From Cupriavidus consociatus (GTDB lineage Bacteria > Pseudomonadota > Gammaproteobacteria > Burkholderiales > Burkholderiaceae): DNA of 47,255 nt. This document shows positions 25,596-34,478 of the stretch, piece by piece. Where the stretch lies: contig NZ_JAGIQA010000039.1 in the NCBI RefSeq assembly GCF_017814975.1, positions 1 through 47,255 on the forward strand. The letters are read 5' to 3'. Position numbers and translations under genes: made by a program. The notes below the pieces were generated by a model. It searched no databases. It was not told where the DNA came from and saw only the letters and a program-made list of their open reading frames with translations. Within the stretch, counting starts at the first letter, position 1. The number at the start of each line of letters is the position of its first letter.

Positions 25596-26050
25596 TTACG
25601 CCCGGTAAGGTGTTGTTGATGCAAAGACGCGCTCGCATAGCTCGGGCTTCCCGACCTTCTCGAGCATTCTCTTTACTGCGGTAATTGCCAGCGGGCTGGA
25701 TAGCGATGGGCCGAGGAGAATCTGGTGGACAAGCTTTGACAGAGAAAAATCGGGGGCTGTGACCCCATCGATTGGAGCAACCTTGAAGCGAAGCTTTGGC
25801 TCTACGCCATGTCGGCAGATTGCATACCATTGAAGGACCTCCTCGCAAGCGCGGACGGCCACCTGGCAAAAAGTCCCAGCGCTCACTGGATCCGAGCGAT
25901 ATTTTGGAAGGGCTAGAGCGCTTGCAGAAGCAATCGTGGCCGCGTAACGGAACCGAAAACTGAAACCAAGCTTCCTGCTGCGAAATCGAACTTGCGCCGC
26001 TGGTAGGACAACCTCACCCTGAGCTGCACTGGTCCGTGTCAGGCCAGCAC
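25596..26050 (-). pseudogene. Unrecognised gene fragment, 5' end lost
   Basis: The minus strand is open from about 26050 to a stop at 25596 without an ATG; the only good start in it is a GTG at 25886. The whole open frame reads like real protein: RKLGFSFRFRYAATIASAS, SDPVSAGTFCQVAVRACEE, LSKLVHQILLGPSLSSPLAI and VKRMLEKVGKPELCERVF. It abuts the recombinase fragment in another frame, suggesting the 5' end was lost by rearrangement. Family unknown. Confidence 0.35.
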
Positions 26051-26158
26051 CACTGCCTTACAGGAGTCACGGACGAAGCGCACGAAGCCGTTGAGCACGA
26101 ACTCAGCACGGCGGTAGCCCATGCCCATGGCCCGCTTGAACGCCAGGAACTGCATTGC
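26039..26158 (-). pseudogene. N-terminal fragment of a tyrosine recombinase/integrase
   Basis: The frame reads MQFLAFKRAMGMGYRRAEF then VLNGFVRFVRDSCK, which resembles the start of the N-terminal core-binding domain of tyrosine recombinases found in trio (RIT-like) elements and related integrases. It ends after about 40 residues, so the catalytic domain is absent. An IS-terminal-like sequence lies immediately upstream (26171-26204). Confidence 0.5.
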
Positions 26159-26170
26159 GTCGCGAGCCAA

Positions 26171-26204
26171 CCCCCCGACCGGACATCTCAACTTTGCCTG
26201 GACA
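26171..26204 (-). repeat. Second copy of the IS terminal sequence
   Basis: On the minus strand it begins TGTCCAGGCAAAGTTG and matches 512-545 at 33 of 34 bases in the same orientation. Beyond this end the two sequences diverge at once, and no transposase follows, so it is a solo end left by deletion or shared by a related element. Confidence 0.65.
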
Positions 26205-26269
26205 ACCGTGAGAGGGGAGCGCCTTCCGTTCAAACTTAGCCGGGCTACGAGCGCTTCTTTTACACTGAA

Positions 26270-26597
26270 AAACTAGAAATCCGAAAATTGGCTGGACTAC
26301 GACGTGTGTGAGCGTGGGCTCGCCGCTCGGTCTGATTGTCACGTCGCCGGCGTGCTGGGGAAATTCACTGTCGGCCTGATCGGCCGTCTCCGTCAGCAGC
26401 TTCTTGAGATTGTCGACGAAGCCTTGCGCGTCGGACGCAAGACCAATCCGGTCGCAATAATCGTGGAGCAGCGCCTGACACTCCCCCCAAGGCATCAATT
26501 GCTGGCGAAGGTCGGCAAAGTTACCCGATCCTTCGATGCAGACGTCGCCGCAGCGCAAATCTCCGGCGAGATGGGAAAACACGCACACCTCCAAGTA
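26270..26597 (-). pseudogene. tnpA: Fragment of a Tn3-family transposase TnpA, interrupted by the Tn3 unit
   Basis: On the minus strand the frame reads VFSHLAGDLRCGDVCIEGS then ADLRQQLMPWGECQALL, IGLASDAQGFVDNLKKLLTE and a short tail. This is the segment of Tn3-family TnpA that follows the first third of the protein (the SGD-V-V-GSxxYADYR-QLL-W pattern). Its upstream side stops exactly at 26598, where the inverted repeat of the next transposon begins, so the second transposon inserted into, or recombined with, this older copy. Confidence 0.65.
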
Positions 26598-26631
26598 GGG
26601 GTAATCGTACTTTCCGTGCAAAATCTGGCGG
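26598..26631 (+). repeat. Left terminal inverted repeat of the Tn3-family unit
   Basis: Starts GGGGTAATCGTACTTTCC. It pairs with 29898-29931 at 33 of 34 positions. A shorter related piece, GCTGCAAAATCTGGCG, lies at 26701-26716 and may be a decayed further end. Confidence 0.8.
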
Positions 26632-26817
26632 TGAGCCAAGAATTTTCCTCACAAAACAACGCGTTAAGAAACTGTCGAGTTCACCAGCCTCCATCCTTTC
26701 GCTGCAAAATCTGGCGTCAACGCTGCCGGCGACGCTGGCCCCAGAGCCCTCCGACAATGTAGAAAAGCACGTTGCAGATTTGTGCGAAAGAGATCACATA
26801 TTCCTGGTGTCGACTTG

Positions 26818-27051
26818 CTAGTCGCCAGCGCGGACGAAGTACTTCGTGAACAACCGCTCGGCCTCACCCAGGCCCTCTTCGGTCAGCCACACCGATTTCG
26901 CCCGGCTCACCGGATCCCCGATGAGCCCTTTCTCGTGCAAGCGATTCAGCGCGTCCCAGTCAAGGCTCTTCCAGGCACGATTCTCACCGCATAAATTCAG
27001 GTAAAGCAGCGCGAGGACAACCTCGTCGACCGCATCGGTATTGATGTCCAT
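26818..27051 (-). CDS. DUF6429 small protein within the transposon
   Basis: 77 residues starting MDINTDAVDEVVLALLYLNL, with the well-kept pattern AWKSLDWDALNRLHEKGLI, DPVSRAKSVWLTEEGLGEAERLF of a DUF6429-type winged-helix-like protein. Such genes are often carried next to transposases. It lies just after tnpA (24 bases) on the same strand, intact. Function unknown. Confidence 0.75.
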   Translation of the reverse strand: MDINTDAVDEVVLALLYLNLCGENRAWKSLDWDALNRLHEKGLIGDPVSRAKSVWLTEEGLGEAERLFTKYFVRAGD

Positions 27052-27075
27052 TTGCCTCCTCCTCGAAGGTGGCCC

Positions 27076-29771
27076 TCATGATCCTGCCGCAGCCTGCCAG
27101 GGCGCCGCTTCGAGCAGCATGTCCTGGTACTGCTCGACGGGAAATCGGAACGTGCCCCGAAAATTTACATGCGCGGAATGCGCCGGCCCCATTCGGCGCA
27201 GCCAATCGTCGTCGACTCGCTGTCCCTTGCCGCGCCAAGCGTCGACTGTCGATTGCATGCGCTGCGTGTTCCATGCAATCACCAGGTTCGTCAGCAGGGT
27301 CAGGGAGCCAGAAATCGCGATGATTTCGTCACGACGACGGCCGCGCTCCGGCGTCACCTTGCCCGTGTAGATCGTACGCTGGAGTTCGTGCACCGACTCA
27401 CCGCGATTGAGTAGCGCATGCATTTCTCGGCGAAACTCGACGTTGCTGAAATAGTCGCACAGGAACAGGGTACGCAGCAGCTTGCCAAGCTGTTCCGCCG
27501 CCCGATAAATCGGATCCCCTTGAGCTGCGCTGCCGAATCGCTGCAACGCGACGACGGCGCTGACACGCCCTGACTTGATGGATGCAACGAGCCGCAGCAG
27601 CCCGTCCCAGCCGTCGCGAATGGGCTTCAGTGAGATACCATGATCCACTATGGGAGCAAGATCTTTGGCCACCTCCATACCCCGTGTTAGATAGAGCTTG
27701 CGCTCCGACAGATTTCGTAGCCGCGGACATAGATCGAAGCCGAGCAGCTTCGACACAGCCATTCCCACGTTCGTATACCCATGCGTATCAACGGCAAGCG
27801 CGAGCAGGCCGCCGTCCTCGCGCGTGTCGCTGTGGCGCACTGCCCCTTCGATTGCGACCCCCGCCTGGCGCTCGTTAAGGACGATGGGCTGGTTGTACAC
27901 GATGCCATGCTGGTCCAGGACGTGCGTGTAGATACCTACTGCATGGGTGCGCCTACGCGGATCGACACGAGCGTAAAACAGATGAGGTGAAGTATCTAGG
28001 CTCATCGAGTCGCTCGAGGCTCGCTGGCCAGTTCCCCACAACTCGGTAATGGGGTGCGTACGTTGAAACTCGACCACGCGCGCGTTGGCGCGCGACAGCC
28101 GGCCCGACATTTCGAGCACACGCATTGTGTTCGAAATCGCCGCAGCATCGACTTGCTGAATCATGGCGGCAACGCCTTTCGCATCGATCTCGGTGCCGTG
28201 TGCCATCAGCGCGCCGTAGAGCGAGACAAGTTCTTTGGCATCGCGTGCCTTCCGCGCCAGCAGTACTTCGCTAAAGCCCGTGTGGACATCCACTTCCATC
28301 ATGAGATCCGCAAACTGAGCTGTGCCGATCGCCTTGAACAGCAGGTCTCGTGTGCGCCTCGGTATCCCGTCCGTCGGTAGCGCCTCAAGTGTCGAGAGGT
28401 GCAGAGCGCCATCCTTGCCGATTGTCACGCGTCCGGCTTCGCGAGCCTCCTCCAGCGCGGCGAGACTGGCCTTCAAATTCTCAGTCAATCGCTCGAGAAA
28501 GGGATCCGCTGTAGCTGGTAGACCCAATAATGATAGGTGCCGGTCTCGCTCGGACTCCCATTCTGACGGCGGAATCAACATCTGGTCACGTTCACGAAAG
28601 GACAGACTGTGGTTGATCCACACCGACCCGCGGCGCAGATCTTTGCGCAAGCTCGTGATCGCGGCGGCTTCCAGAGCGTGCAGTGCACGCTTTCGATCGT
28701 CGCAGTCGACCAAAGCGCGCCAGTTGGCGCTAATCGGGACGCCGTGTTCAATGGGCAACTCCGTCGCGCCGTCATCGCGCAGCCTGGCGATAAGCTCGAG
28801 TTGCTGCAGGCTAGGTTCTGTGTCCCGACCCGAGAATTCCAGGCGTGCCGAACCAGATCGGAAACGCGGCGCCCTATTTGATAGAGGAGAGAATCGGTCA
28901 ACTCGAGCAGCGTCACGCGCAGGAAAAATACCAGCTCAAGAGTGCGCGCCGACCCTTTGAGCTCGCGGGTCTTCACCGGACGGCGCGCCTGAATCCGCTG
29001 TGCCCACGCACGCTGCTTATCGATCGGCACGGTGTCCAGCGTCCATGTGTGTACCCCGATCTCCTTGAAAAACCGAATCTTTTCCAGCGTGTCGGTGATC
29101 GTCGTCGGACTGTGCCGGGCCGGCGGCGTCTTGAGCCAGTCGAGAACGGTCATGTCTGCGGCGTCGTGTTGGCTCGATAGCGCTGCATCGGCGCGCCTCA
29201 GTTGCGTCTCAGGGACGGTCGCCTCGATCAGGGCGAGAGTGTCGCGCTCGATCTCAGCCCAGACTGATCGTCCGAGATCCCGCAACGTCCGGTCGGCGGG
29301 AATCAAAATCCTTCGTTCGTACAGCCAGTAGTTCGCGTGCTGGAGCAGTTCGTCGAGCGTGAGTGATTCCTTGGCATTTTTGCGCATCCATGCTTCGAGG
29401 TCTGCCCATTGGTCCGGGCCGATTGACTTCAAGCCCAGATACCGGCAGGCCCAGATCAGGTGGTCATAGAGCGTTTTGTACCGGCGATATAGGGTCCGAA
29501 GCGATGCAATCGTCGGCGTCGGCAAACCTAGCCGCTGGCCGATGTAGTGGAGCAACTGGCGCGGCAGCGTACTGACCTGGCCGAGGCTATGCCCACTTGC
29601 GCGCAGGAATACCAGTTGGATGGCCGCCCCAGCGCGCCGATCGGGCCGAAAGCGCTCACTGAGCGCCGCGACGTCGCTGTCGGTCAGTGCGAAATATCGC
29701 TCCACATCGAATTCCGACAGCCGCGTCGGCAACCGGTCACTTCCCACATAGCGAAATCCCAAGCCCGGCAT
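27076..29771 (-). pseudogene. tnpA: Tn3-family transposase TnpA with an internal frameshift
   Basis: Two overlapping frames make one transposase of roughly 900 residues. The first (from 29771) holds the N-terminal domain: FDVERYFALTDSDVAALSERF, GHSLGQVSTLPRQLLHYIG, LTLDELLQHANYWLYERRIL. It leaves the family pattern near 28840; the second frame then continues LQQLELIARLRDDGATELPI through to 27076. The DDE core is in the second part: Asp in ASSDSM, Asp in VDTHGYTNV and Glu in RRDEIIAISGS. A single-base change near 28835-28850 joins the frames. It is either inactive or a sequencing error. The gene lies between the two inverted repeats, reading toward the left one. Confidence 0.85.
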
Positions 29772-29897
29772 CTCTTGCCCCCATCGAGATGGCGCGATCC
29801 GAATCGCGGGCGCATATGTTACGCCCTCCTCTCATTCGTGGCGGTAAACGGGGCGGGGCTTGTCGGAAAGCGTTGTGGACAAAGGCTTTCGGGGAAA

Positions 29898-29931
29898 CCG
29901 CCAGATTTTGCACGAAAAGTACGATTACCCC
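29898..29931 (-). repeat. Right terminal inverted repeat of the Tn3-family unit
   Basis: Minus strand begins GGGGTAATCGTACTTTTC; partner of 26598-26631. It lies about 130 bases upstream of the tnpA start. Confidence 0.8.
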
Positions 29932-30287
29932 ACAACGAAATCCACAACGTCCCGCGTCACGCGGCACCGCGGCAAACTCTGATCGGCCACAACCTCGTGT
30001 GGGGCCTTTGGTGACACGGGCCTTGTGCCCGCGTCTAGGAATTCAGGTTCCTATTCGATCAGTTTGAAGGCTAGCCGCGCGGGCGATTTCGATGAGGTCG
30101 CCGCCTTCTCCGACGGCATTTGCAAGAATCCCGTGCCCCAGTTCAGCGGCCTGCTCAGCGCCGTCGCGTGCGCAGAGACATCGAGCCAGGCCCGGATCAT
30201 GTCCGTAACCGGGATGCCGTCACGGAAGACAGCGCCGCGCTCGGCGTATGGCAACAGCTCATACCGGCATCAAAACTGGCCAGGTTC
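29932..30287 (-). other. Transposon-chromosome junction with a possible gene fragment
   Basis: About 350 bases without an intact gene. On the minus strand 30051-30254 reads MPYAERGAVFRDGIPVTDMIRAWLDVSAHATA and EKAATSSKSPARLAFKLIE in parts, which looks like the tail of a protein, possibly an AbiEi-like antitoxin or related regulator, but the match is too weak to claim. Confidence 0.3.
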
Positions 30288-31271
30288 CTAGCGCACATTG
30301 GCAAAGCAGCCGGTCCCGATCGTGCGCAGCGCATCGCCGTCGCGTACCACAAAGAGTGCGTCGAGGTGCCGGCGCTGAGCATAATCTCGCCCCGCCTGCG
30401 CGCCGAGCACTAGCAAGGCTGTCGCGTAGGCGTCCGCGTCCGCACATATCGGTGCAATGACCGTCACCGACGCAACGGAACTGCACAGTGGCGCGCCGGT
30501 TCGGGGATCCATTGTGTGCGAGATACGCGCACCGTCGGTGTCAGCCCAGTGGCGGTAGTCGCCGGACGTCGCGATAGCGGCGTTGCTCAGTTCGATGACG
30601 CCCATTGCGGCGTGCCGCTTGTAATCCGGGGCCTCAAGCGCGATCGCCCACGGCGAACCATCCGGCTTGCTTCCGCACGCGCGCATCTCGCCGTCGATGC
30701 CGACAAGCCATGAGCCGATCTCGTGCTCACTCAACACGCGTGCAAGTTCGTCGACGCCGAATCCCTTTGCAATGCCACACAGATCCAGCGCAACGGGTCC
30801 CCGCTTGCGCACCCGGCACCGTTGCACGTCCACATCGATCAGTTCGTTCACAGACGGGCACGGGCTTACCTTAACCGTGTCAGCCGCGCTTGGGCGAGGT
30901 GCATGCTGCTCGCTCGGCGGCCCAAAACCCCATATACCGACAAGGCCGCCGACGCCGATGTTGAAGGCATTGTGCGTATCGCTGCCGATCTCCAGCGCAC
31001 GTGCGAGCAAAGCCGCGAGATTCCTGGACACCGGCACCCAGCAGTCCAGCTCGGCACGATTCAGCCGCGACAAGTCGGAGCTTTCCTTCCAGTTCGACAT
31101 CTGCTCGTCAACCGAGCCAACCGCCGCAGCAAGCCGCGCCGCCAGTTCTTTTTCCTCCGTCTTCGGTGACGCATGGAAGGCGGCCGTGTAGCGGGTTCCC
31201 ATTGTCGCACCGCTCACGCGCCAAAGCTTGAGTTGCGTGTCTGGCAACGCCTCAATAGACATCTTCGACAT
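30288..31271 (-). CDS. apbE: ApbE family FAD:protein FMN transferase
   Basis: 327-residue ApbE-type flavin transferase, which moves FMN from FAD onto a Ser or Thr of target proteins in a Mg2+-dependent reaction. Family motifs are in order: VSGATMGTRYTAAF near the N-terminus, the DLCGIAKGFGVDELARVL helix, IDGEMRACGSKPDGSPWAIALE, and the metal-binding end ATSGDYRHW with ISHTMDPRTGAPL. No signal peptide or lipobox is seen, unusual because most ApbE proteins act in the periplasm; another start at 31262 does not change this. It overlaps the upstream flavoprotein gene by 20 bases, so both are coupled. The DUF2271 neighbour is the likely target. Confidence 0.93.
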   Translation of the reverse strand: MSKMSIEALPDTQLKLWRVSGATMGTRYTAAFHASPKTEEKELAARLAAAVGSVDEQMSNWKESSDLSRLNRAELDCWVPVSRNLAALLARALEIGSDTHNAFNIGVGGLVGIWGFGPPSEQHAPRPSAADTVKVSPCPSVNELIDVDVQRCRVRKRGPVALDLCGIAKGFGVDELARVLSEHEIGSWLVGIDGEMRACGSKPDGSPWAIALEAPDYKRHAAMGVIELSNAAIATSGDYRHWADTDGARISHTMDPRTGAPLCSSVASVTVIAPICADADAYATALLVLGAQAGRDYAQRRHLDALFVVRDGDALRTIGTGCFANVR

Positions 31272-33459
31272 AGCGTCCCTGCGCTCTCAGTTGTGCGACG
31301 GACAAGCCGGTATCCGTCAGAATGCGTTCCCACGCCTGTGCGACACCCTCCGCCATCCTTCGGCCACCGCACACCATGATTTGCGCACCGTGAGCAACCA
31401 AAGTGCGCAGACTCTGCGCGTCCGCGATAAGGCGGTCCTGCACATAACTCCGGCTACCGGAGCGTGAGAAGGCAGTCGTGAGTGCCTGCAGCCGCCGGTC
31501 GGCTACGAGGTGCTTAAGTTCGGCGTGGTACAAGAAGCCTTCGCCATCGTTGCGGGTACCGAAATACAGGTGCATCGGACGGCGTGCCGCGTTGTGCCGG
31601 ATAAAACCGATCAGTGGACCAATCCCGGTGCCAGCCCCAATCAGGACCACGGGAGCACTCCCCGCGTCCGGTCGAAAGCGCGCGTTCGGCCGCATGAACG
31701 CCTCAATCGTTTCGCCGGGCTGCAGGCCTGTGAGATAGCCGGAGCAAACGCCGTTCGGATGACGCCGCACGCAGATCTCGACGAGGCCGTCCGCTGTCGC
31801 GCTCGCGAGCGAGTAGTACCGGGGCGATGTAGCCCCCGGCGGCACGACGCCGAGTAGATCCCCGGTCTCGAACCGAGGCAGCCGCTGCCGCAGCGCGGTT
31901 GTCCAGGTTCTTCCGCCCTCGGCAGGCATGAGGCGCAGCACCGAAGTCATATCCTGTGGATCCGCACCATAGTCGTCACGTGAAACGAGCTTGAGCGGTA
32001 TCGTGGGCGGCAGCAATGGTGTGTAGCGGATATCGAGCGAAACGCCGAGCCTTTCGGCGAGCCCCGCGCACCACTGCCGGAATTCGGGTTCAGACTGCCG
32101 GTCAACCGTGCCCAGATCGGTCAGTGCTTCTAGCCCTCTGGCAGTCAGTGCTTCATGAACCGTTCGCGCATAGCCGCAAAAATGAGGAAACTGGCGGTCG
32201 CCGAAGCCCAAGACTCCGAATGCTACCCCGCCAGGGATCGTCACGCGATCGAGCTTCGGCAGGAAGCGTGCAGCGCTCTCCGGTGCACCGCCGTCACCGT
32301 AGGTCGCAGTCAGGACCATCAGATACCGCAGGCTGCGGCTGCCGGCTGCAAAATCGTTCATCGGTGCGACATGAACGCGAAAACCTGCCCGGGTCAGCGC
32401 TGCATGCAGCGCCGAAGCAAAGCCCCACGTGCTATTGCCCTCGGTGCCCAACAGCAACACAGCATCCGCGTCGCGTGCCGGCACGTTGCCGGCGAGCTTC
32501 GGCATGGCCCGTCGTCGACGCAGCCACAGCAGCAGGCCGGTTGCAGCCAGCAACGGCACCGACGCCGACGATGCGCCGAGAATCAGACCGAGCCACCATA
32601 GTCCTTCGCCCGTGTGCAGCATGCGGACAACCCCGTGCACACGTTGCCAGGCGTCGGCCGGCTGAAAGGCAAGCCATCTGCCTGACGACGGATCGACATA
32701 ACCGGCGCCGTCCATCGTATTCACTTCGATGATGCTGCTCGGGTCGGCGGCGTTGGCAAACGTCAACTGACGCAGGCTGGAGACATCTATTGCCAGTGCG
32801 GGCATCTGCCGCAGTGGCATCGGGGGCGTGGTGATTGCCGAAACGCCGAGGGCGGGCTGCTGCGCACCGCCTTCCGGGATCACGCCGAACGTCGTCAACG
32901 ACATGACGACCCCGGTCATCGCCGAAAGCGTGAGTCCGGCAAGCGCGGCTCGCGCAGTTTCGTTATGCAACCGCTGCAACCCGTCACCCCGGATCGGGGC
33001 CAAGATATGCGACCACCCGCCCATCCGGCGTGCGAGCAATACAAGCCCGGACAACGCGGCGAACAGCATGAAGGCAGCAGTTGCACCTGTGGCGATCCGG
33101 CCAGCGTCGCCGAGAAAGAGCTTGCGGTGCAGGTTCTTCAGCCAACGCTCGACAGGCGACGGGCGATAGTCGCCGACGGCCTTTCCTGTAGCGGGATCGA
33201 TGATCGATGCGCGCTGTTCCCCGCCGGCCTCGTAGTGCGCGATGATCGCGCCTGACGGCCGGCGTGTGAGAGTTTCGACGTCTGGCATCGAGGTGCTCAC
33301 GCGGCTGGCTAGCGTTGCAACGCTAAGTGGAGCCAGGCTAGGGCGGACACTTGCCTGCTCAAGTGCCGGGTTCACCGACAGCGCGGCGCCTGCCAAGGCG
33401 ACAATCGTCATCAGCAATGCAGCGATGAGACCGGGGATTGAATGGATCTTGCGTAACAT
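31252..33459 (-). CDS. PepSY membrane protein fused to a sulfite-reductase-type diflavin reductase
   Basis: 735-residue inner-membrane flavoprotein. Residues 1-335 are a PepSY_TM-type region with four or so transmembrane helices and His residues fit for haem or quinone (NLHRKLFLG, LHNETARAAL, RMLHTGEGLWW). Residues about 350-490 are a flavodoxin-like FMN domain (LLGTEGNSTWGFASAL, LTATYGDGGAP). The last 250 residues are an FAD/NADPH reductase of CysJ type, with RYYSLAS for FAD, VCSGYL and GAGTGIGPLIGF for the nicotinamide. The layout moves electrons from NADPH through FAD and FMN to the membrane part. GGAGG precedes the ATG; DUF2271 lies 25 bases upstream. Confidence 0.92.
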   Translation of the reverse strand: MLRKIHSIPGLIAALLMTIVALAGAALSVNPALEQASVRPSLAPLSVATLASRVSTSMPDVETLTRRPSGAIIAHYEAGGEQRASIIDPATGKAVGDYRPSPVERWLKNLHRKLFLGDAGRIATGATAAFMLFAALSGLVLLARRMGGWSHILAPIRGDGLQRLHNETARAALAGLTLSAMTGVVMSLTTFGVIPEGGAQQPALGVSAITTPPMPLRQMPALAIDVSSLRQLTFANAADPSSIIEVNTMDGAGYVDPSSGRWLAFQPADAWQRVHGVVRMLHTGEGLWWLGLILGASSASVPLLAATGLLLWLRRRRAMPKLAGNVPARDADAVLLLGTEGNSTWGFASALHAALTRAGFRVHVAPMNDFAAGSRSLRYLMVLTATYGDGGAPESAARFLPKLDRVTIPGGVAFGVLGFGDRQFPHFCGYARTVHEALTARGLEALTDLGTVDRQSEPEFRQWCAGLAERLGVSLDIRYTPLLPPTIPLKLVSRDDYGADPQDMTSVLRLMPAEGGRTWTTALRQRLPRFETGDLLGVVPPGATSPRYYSLASATADGLVEICVRRHPNGVCSGYLTGLQPGETIEAFMRPNARFRPDAGSAPVVLIGAGTGIGPLIGFIRHNAARRPMHLYFGTRNDGEGFLYHAELKHLVADRRLQALTTAFSRSGSRSYVQDRLIADAQSLRTLVAHGAQIMVCGGRRMAEGVAQAWERILTDTGLSVAQLRAQGRYVEDVY

Positions 33460-33484
33460 CGGGCACCTCCTCGCCTGCCCCTGG

Positions 33485-33952
33485 TTACAGTGAATAGCGG
33501 AACGACTTCACATTGCCACTCCCCTTGAACGTCTTGTTCGCGCCCGAGGAGGTCAGCGGCACGACCACCTCGGACGGGTACTCCTTCATGTCCTCGACCG
33601 CCGTGTCGATGTGGACCTCATATCCGGCATCGATCAGCGCGTCTGACAGATCCAGAGTCGCTCGCAGCGTCTTGCCGGCGCCGACGCTGGCGCCGGTGAT
33701 GCCGTCCACCTTTGCGGTGCCGCCCGTGGCGCGATACCAGTCGCGCAGGTGCCGGTAGTACTTGGCTTTTTGCCCTGCCACCCACAGCGTGCCCTGATAC
33801 CGTCCGGCGCGATCGGTGACATACATGGCAACGTACGCGCCATCTCCGCCATAGCTCGACAGTTGCGTTTCGAACAAGACCTGGCGCGCGGATGCCAGTG
33901 AAGGCGCGGCAAGCGCGCCGGCAAGCACGGCGATCGGGAAGGCGTGTTTCAT
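33485..33952 (-). CDS. DUF2271 periplasmic protein with an FMN-attachment-like motif
   Basis: 155 residues from ATG 33952. A signal peptide (1-22, AAPSLASA) is followed by a mature domain of about 130 residues with the DUF2271 features: VLFETQLSSYGGDGAYVAMYV, the RYQGTLWVAGQKAKYYRHL strand pair and a C-terminal TFKGSGNVKSFRYSL. Asp83-Gly-Ile-Thr-Gly-Ala-Ser89 fits the Dxx(S/T)GA(S/T) consensus at which ApbE attaches FMN to FMN-bind proteins, so Ser89 is a candidate for covalent FMN. Located between the small PepSY gene and the diflavin gene, it is likely the periplasmic electron acceptor or carrier. Confidence 0.85.
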   Translation of the reverse strand: MKHAFPIAVLAGALAAPSLASARQVLFETQLSSYGGDGAYVAMYVTDRAGRYQGTLWVAGQKAKYYRHLRDWYRATGGTAKVDGITGASVGAGKTLRATLDLSDALIDAGYEVHIDTAVEDMKEYPSEVVVPLTSSGANKTFKGSGNVKSFRYSL

Positions 33953-34064
33953 CTGGATTCTCCTGATTTGGACAAAAGGGGGGCATCGCACTCATCGCAT
34001 TGGCCTGCGGCTGCTTCAGCAGGGACAATGCCGATGAGGTACGCGGTGCGTCGGCAATAAGGGG

Positions 34065-34478
34065 TCAGCGGATCTGGACCTGGGGCTTCGTGCCTGGCTT
34101 CATCAAGCTCTCGGGGGGTGCGTCAGCCGGGGGCTTGCCAGCATTCGCGTCCGACCGCTGTCCGCGTGCTCCGCCGTGGTCGGCGTCTTCAAGCTTCATA
34201 CGGACGACGTCAAGGGTGACCGGATCAAGTTTTGCCTTGAAACGTCGGCCATCGGCATCATGCCCCTTGACCTCATAGCAACCGTCGTCAATCCTGAGCC
34301 TGTCGATCTGCCAGCCTTTTTGCCGCGCCACCGTCCGGACAGCGTCTCGCGGCTTCCAGGCGTTCACCGGCGCCTCGCAATCGTCGTTGTCGTGCGCCAG
34401 TGCGGGATGGATGCCGGCAGCGCCGACAAGTGCAGCCATCGTGAGCGCCAAGCCTCTGGCTATTCGCAGGTGTTTCAT
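34065..34478 (-). CDS. Small PepSY-domain periplasmic protein
   Basis: 137 residues. The signal peptide at 1-28 (GAAGIHPALAHD) is followed by a single PepSY domain: AWKPRDAVRTVARQKGWQID, RLRIDDGCYEVKGHDADGRR and DPVTLDVVRMKLED. The C-terminal 35 residues are Pro/Gly/Lys-rich and disordered. PepSY domains commonly sense or inhibit at the outer face of the membrane. It is the first gene of the minus-strand redox operon, divergent from the two-component genes. A GGGAGA ribosome binding site lies before the ATG at 34478. Confidence 0.85.
   Translation of the reverse strand: MKHLRIARGLALTMAALVGAAGIHPALAHDNDDCEAPVNAWKPRDAVRTVARQKGWQIDRLRIDDGCYEVKGHDADGRRFKAKLDPVTLDVVRMKLEDADHGGARGQRSDANAGKPPADAPPESLMKPGTKPQVQIR

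Larger units (their letters stand above)
26598..29931. mobile_element. Tn3-family transposon unit bounded by 34-bp inverted repeats
   Basis: Left end 26598-26631 reads GGGGTAATCGTACTTTCC and CAAAATCTGGCGG; the right end 29898-29931 is its reverse complement with a single mismatch over 34 bases. GGGG-initial repeats of this length are typical of Tn3-family elements. Inside lie a tnpA (frameshifted) and a DUF6429 gene; no resolvase and no recognisable res site are seen. Flanking five bases differ (AAGTA left, ACAAC right), so a simple target duplication is missing. Confidence 0.8.

Noticed and set aside
30051..30254. A 67-residue minus-strand frame as an AbiEi-type antitoxin
   Set aside because: Only a weak resemblance of its central helix; too short and without a partner toxin.
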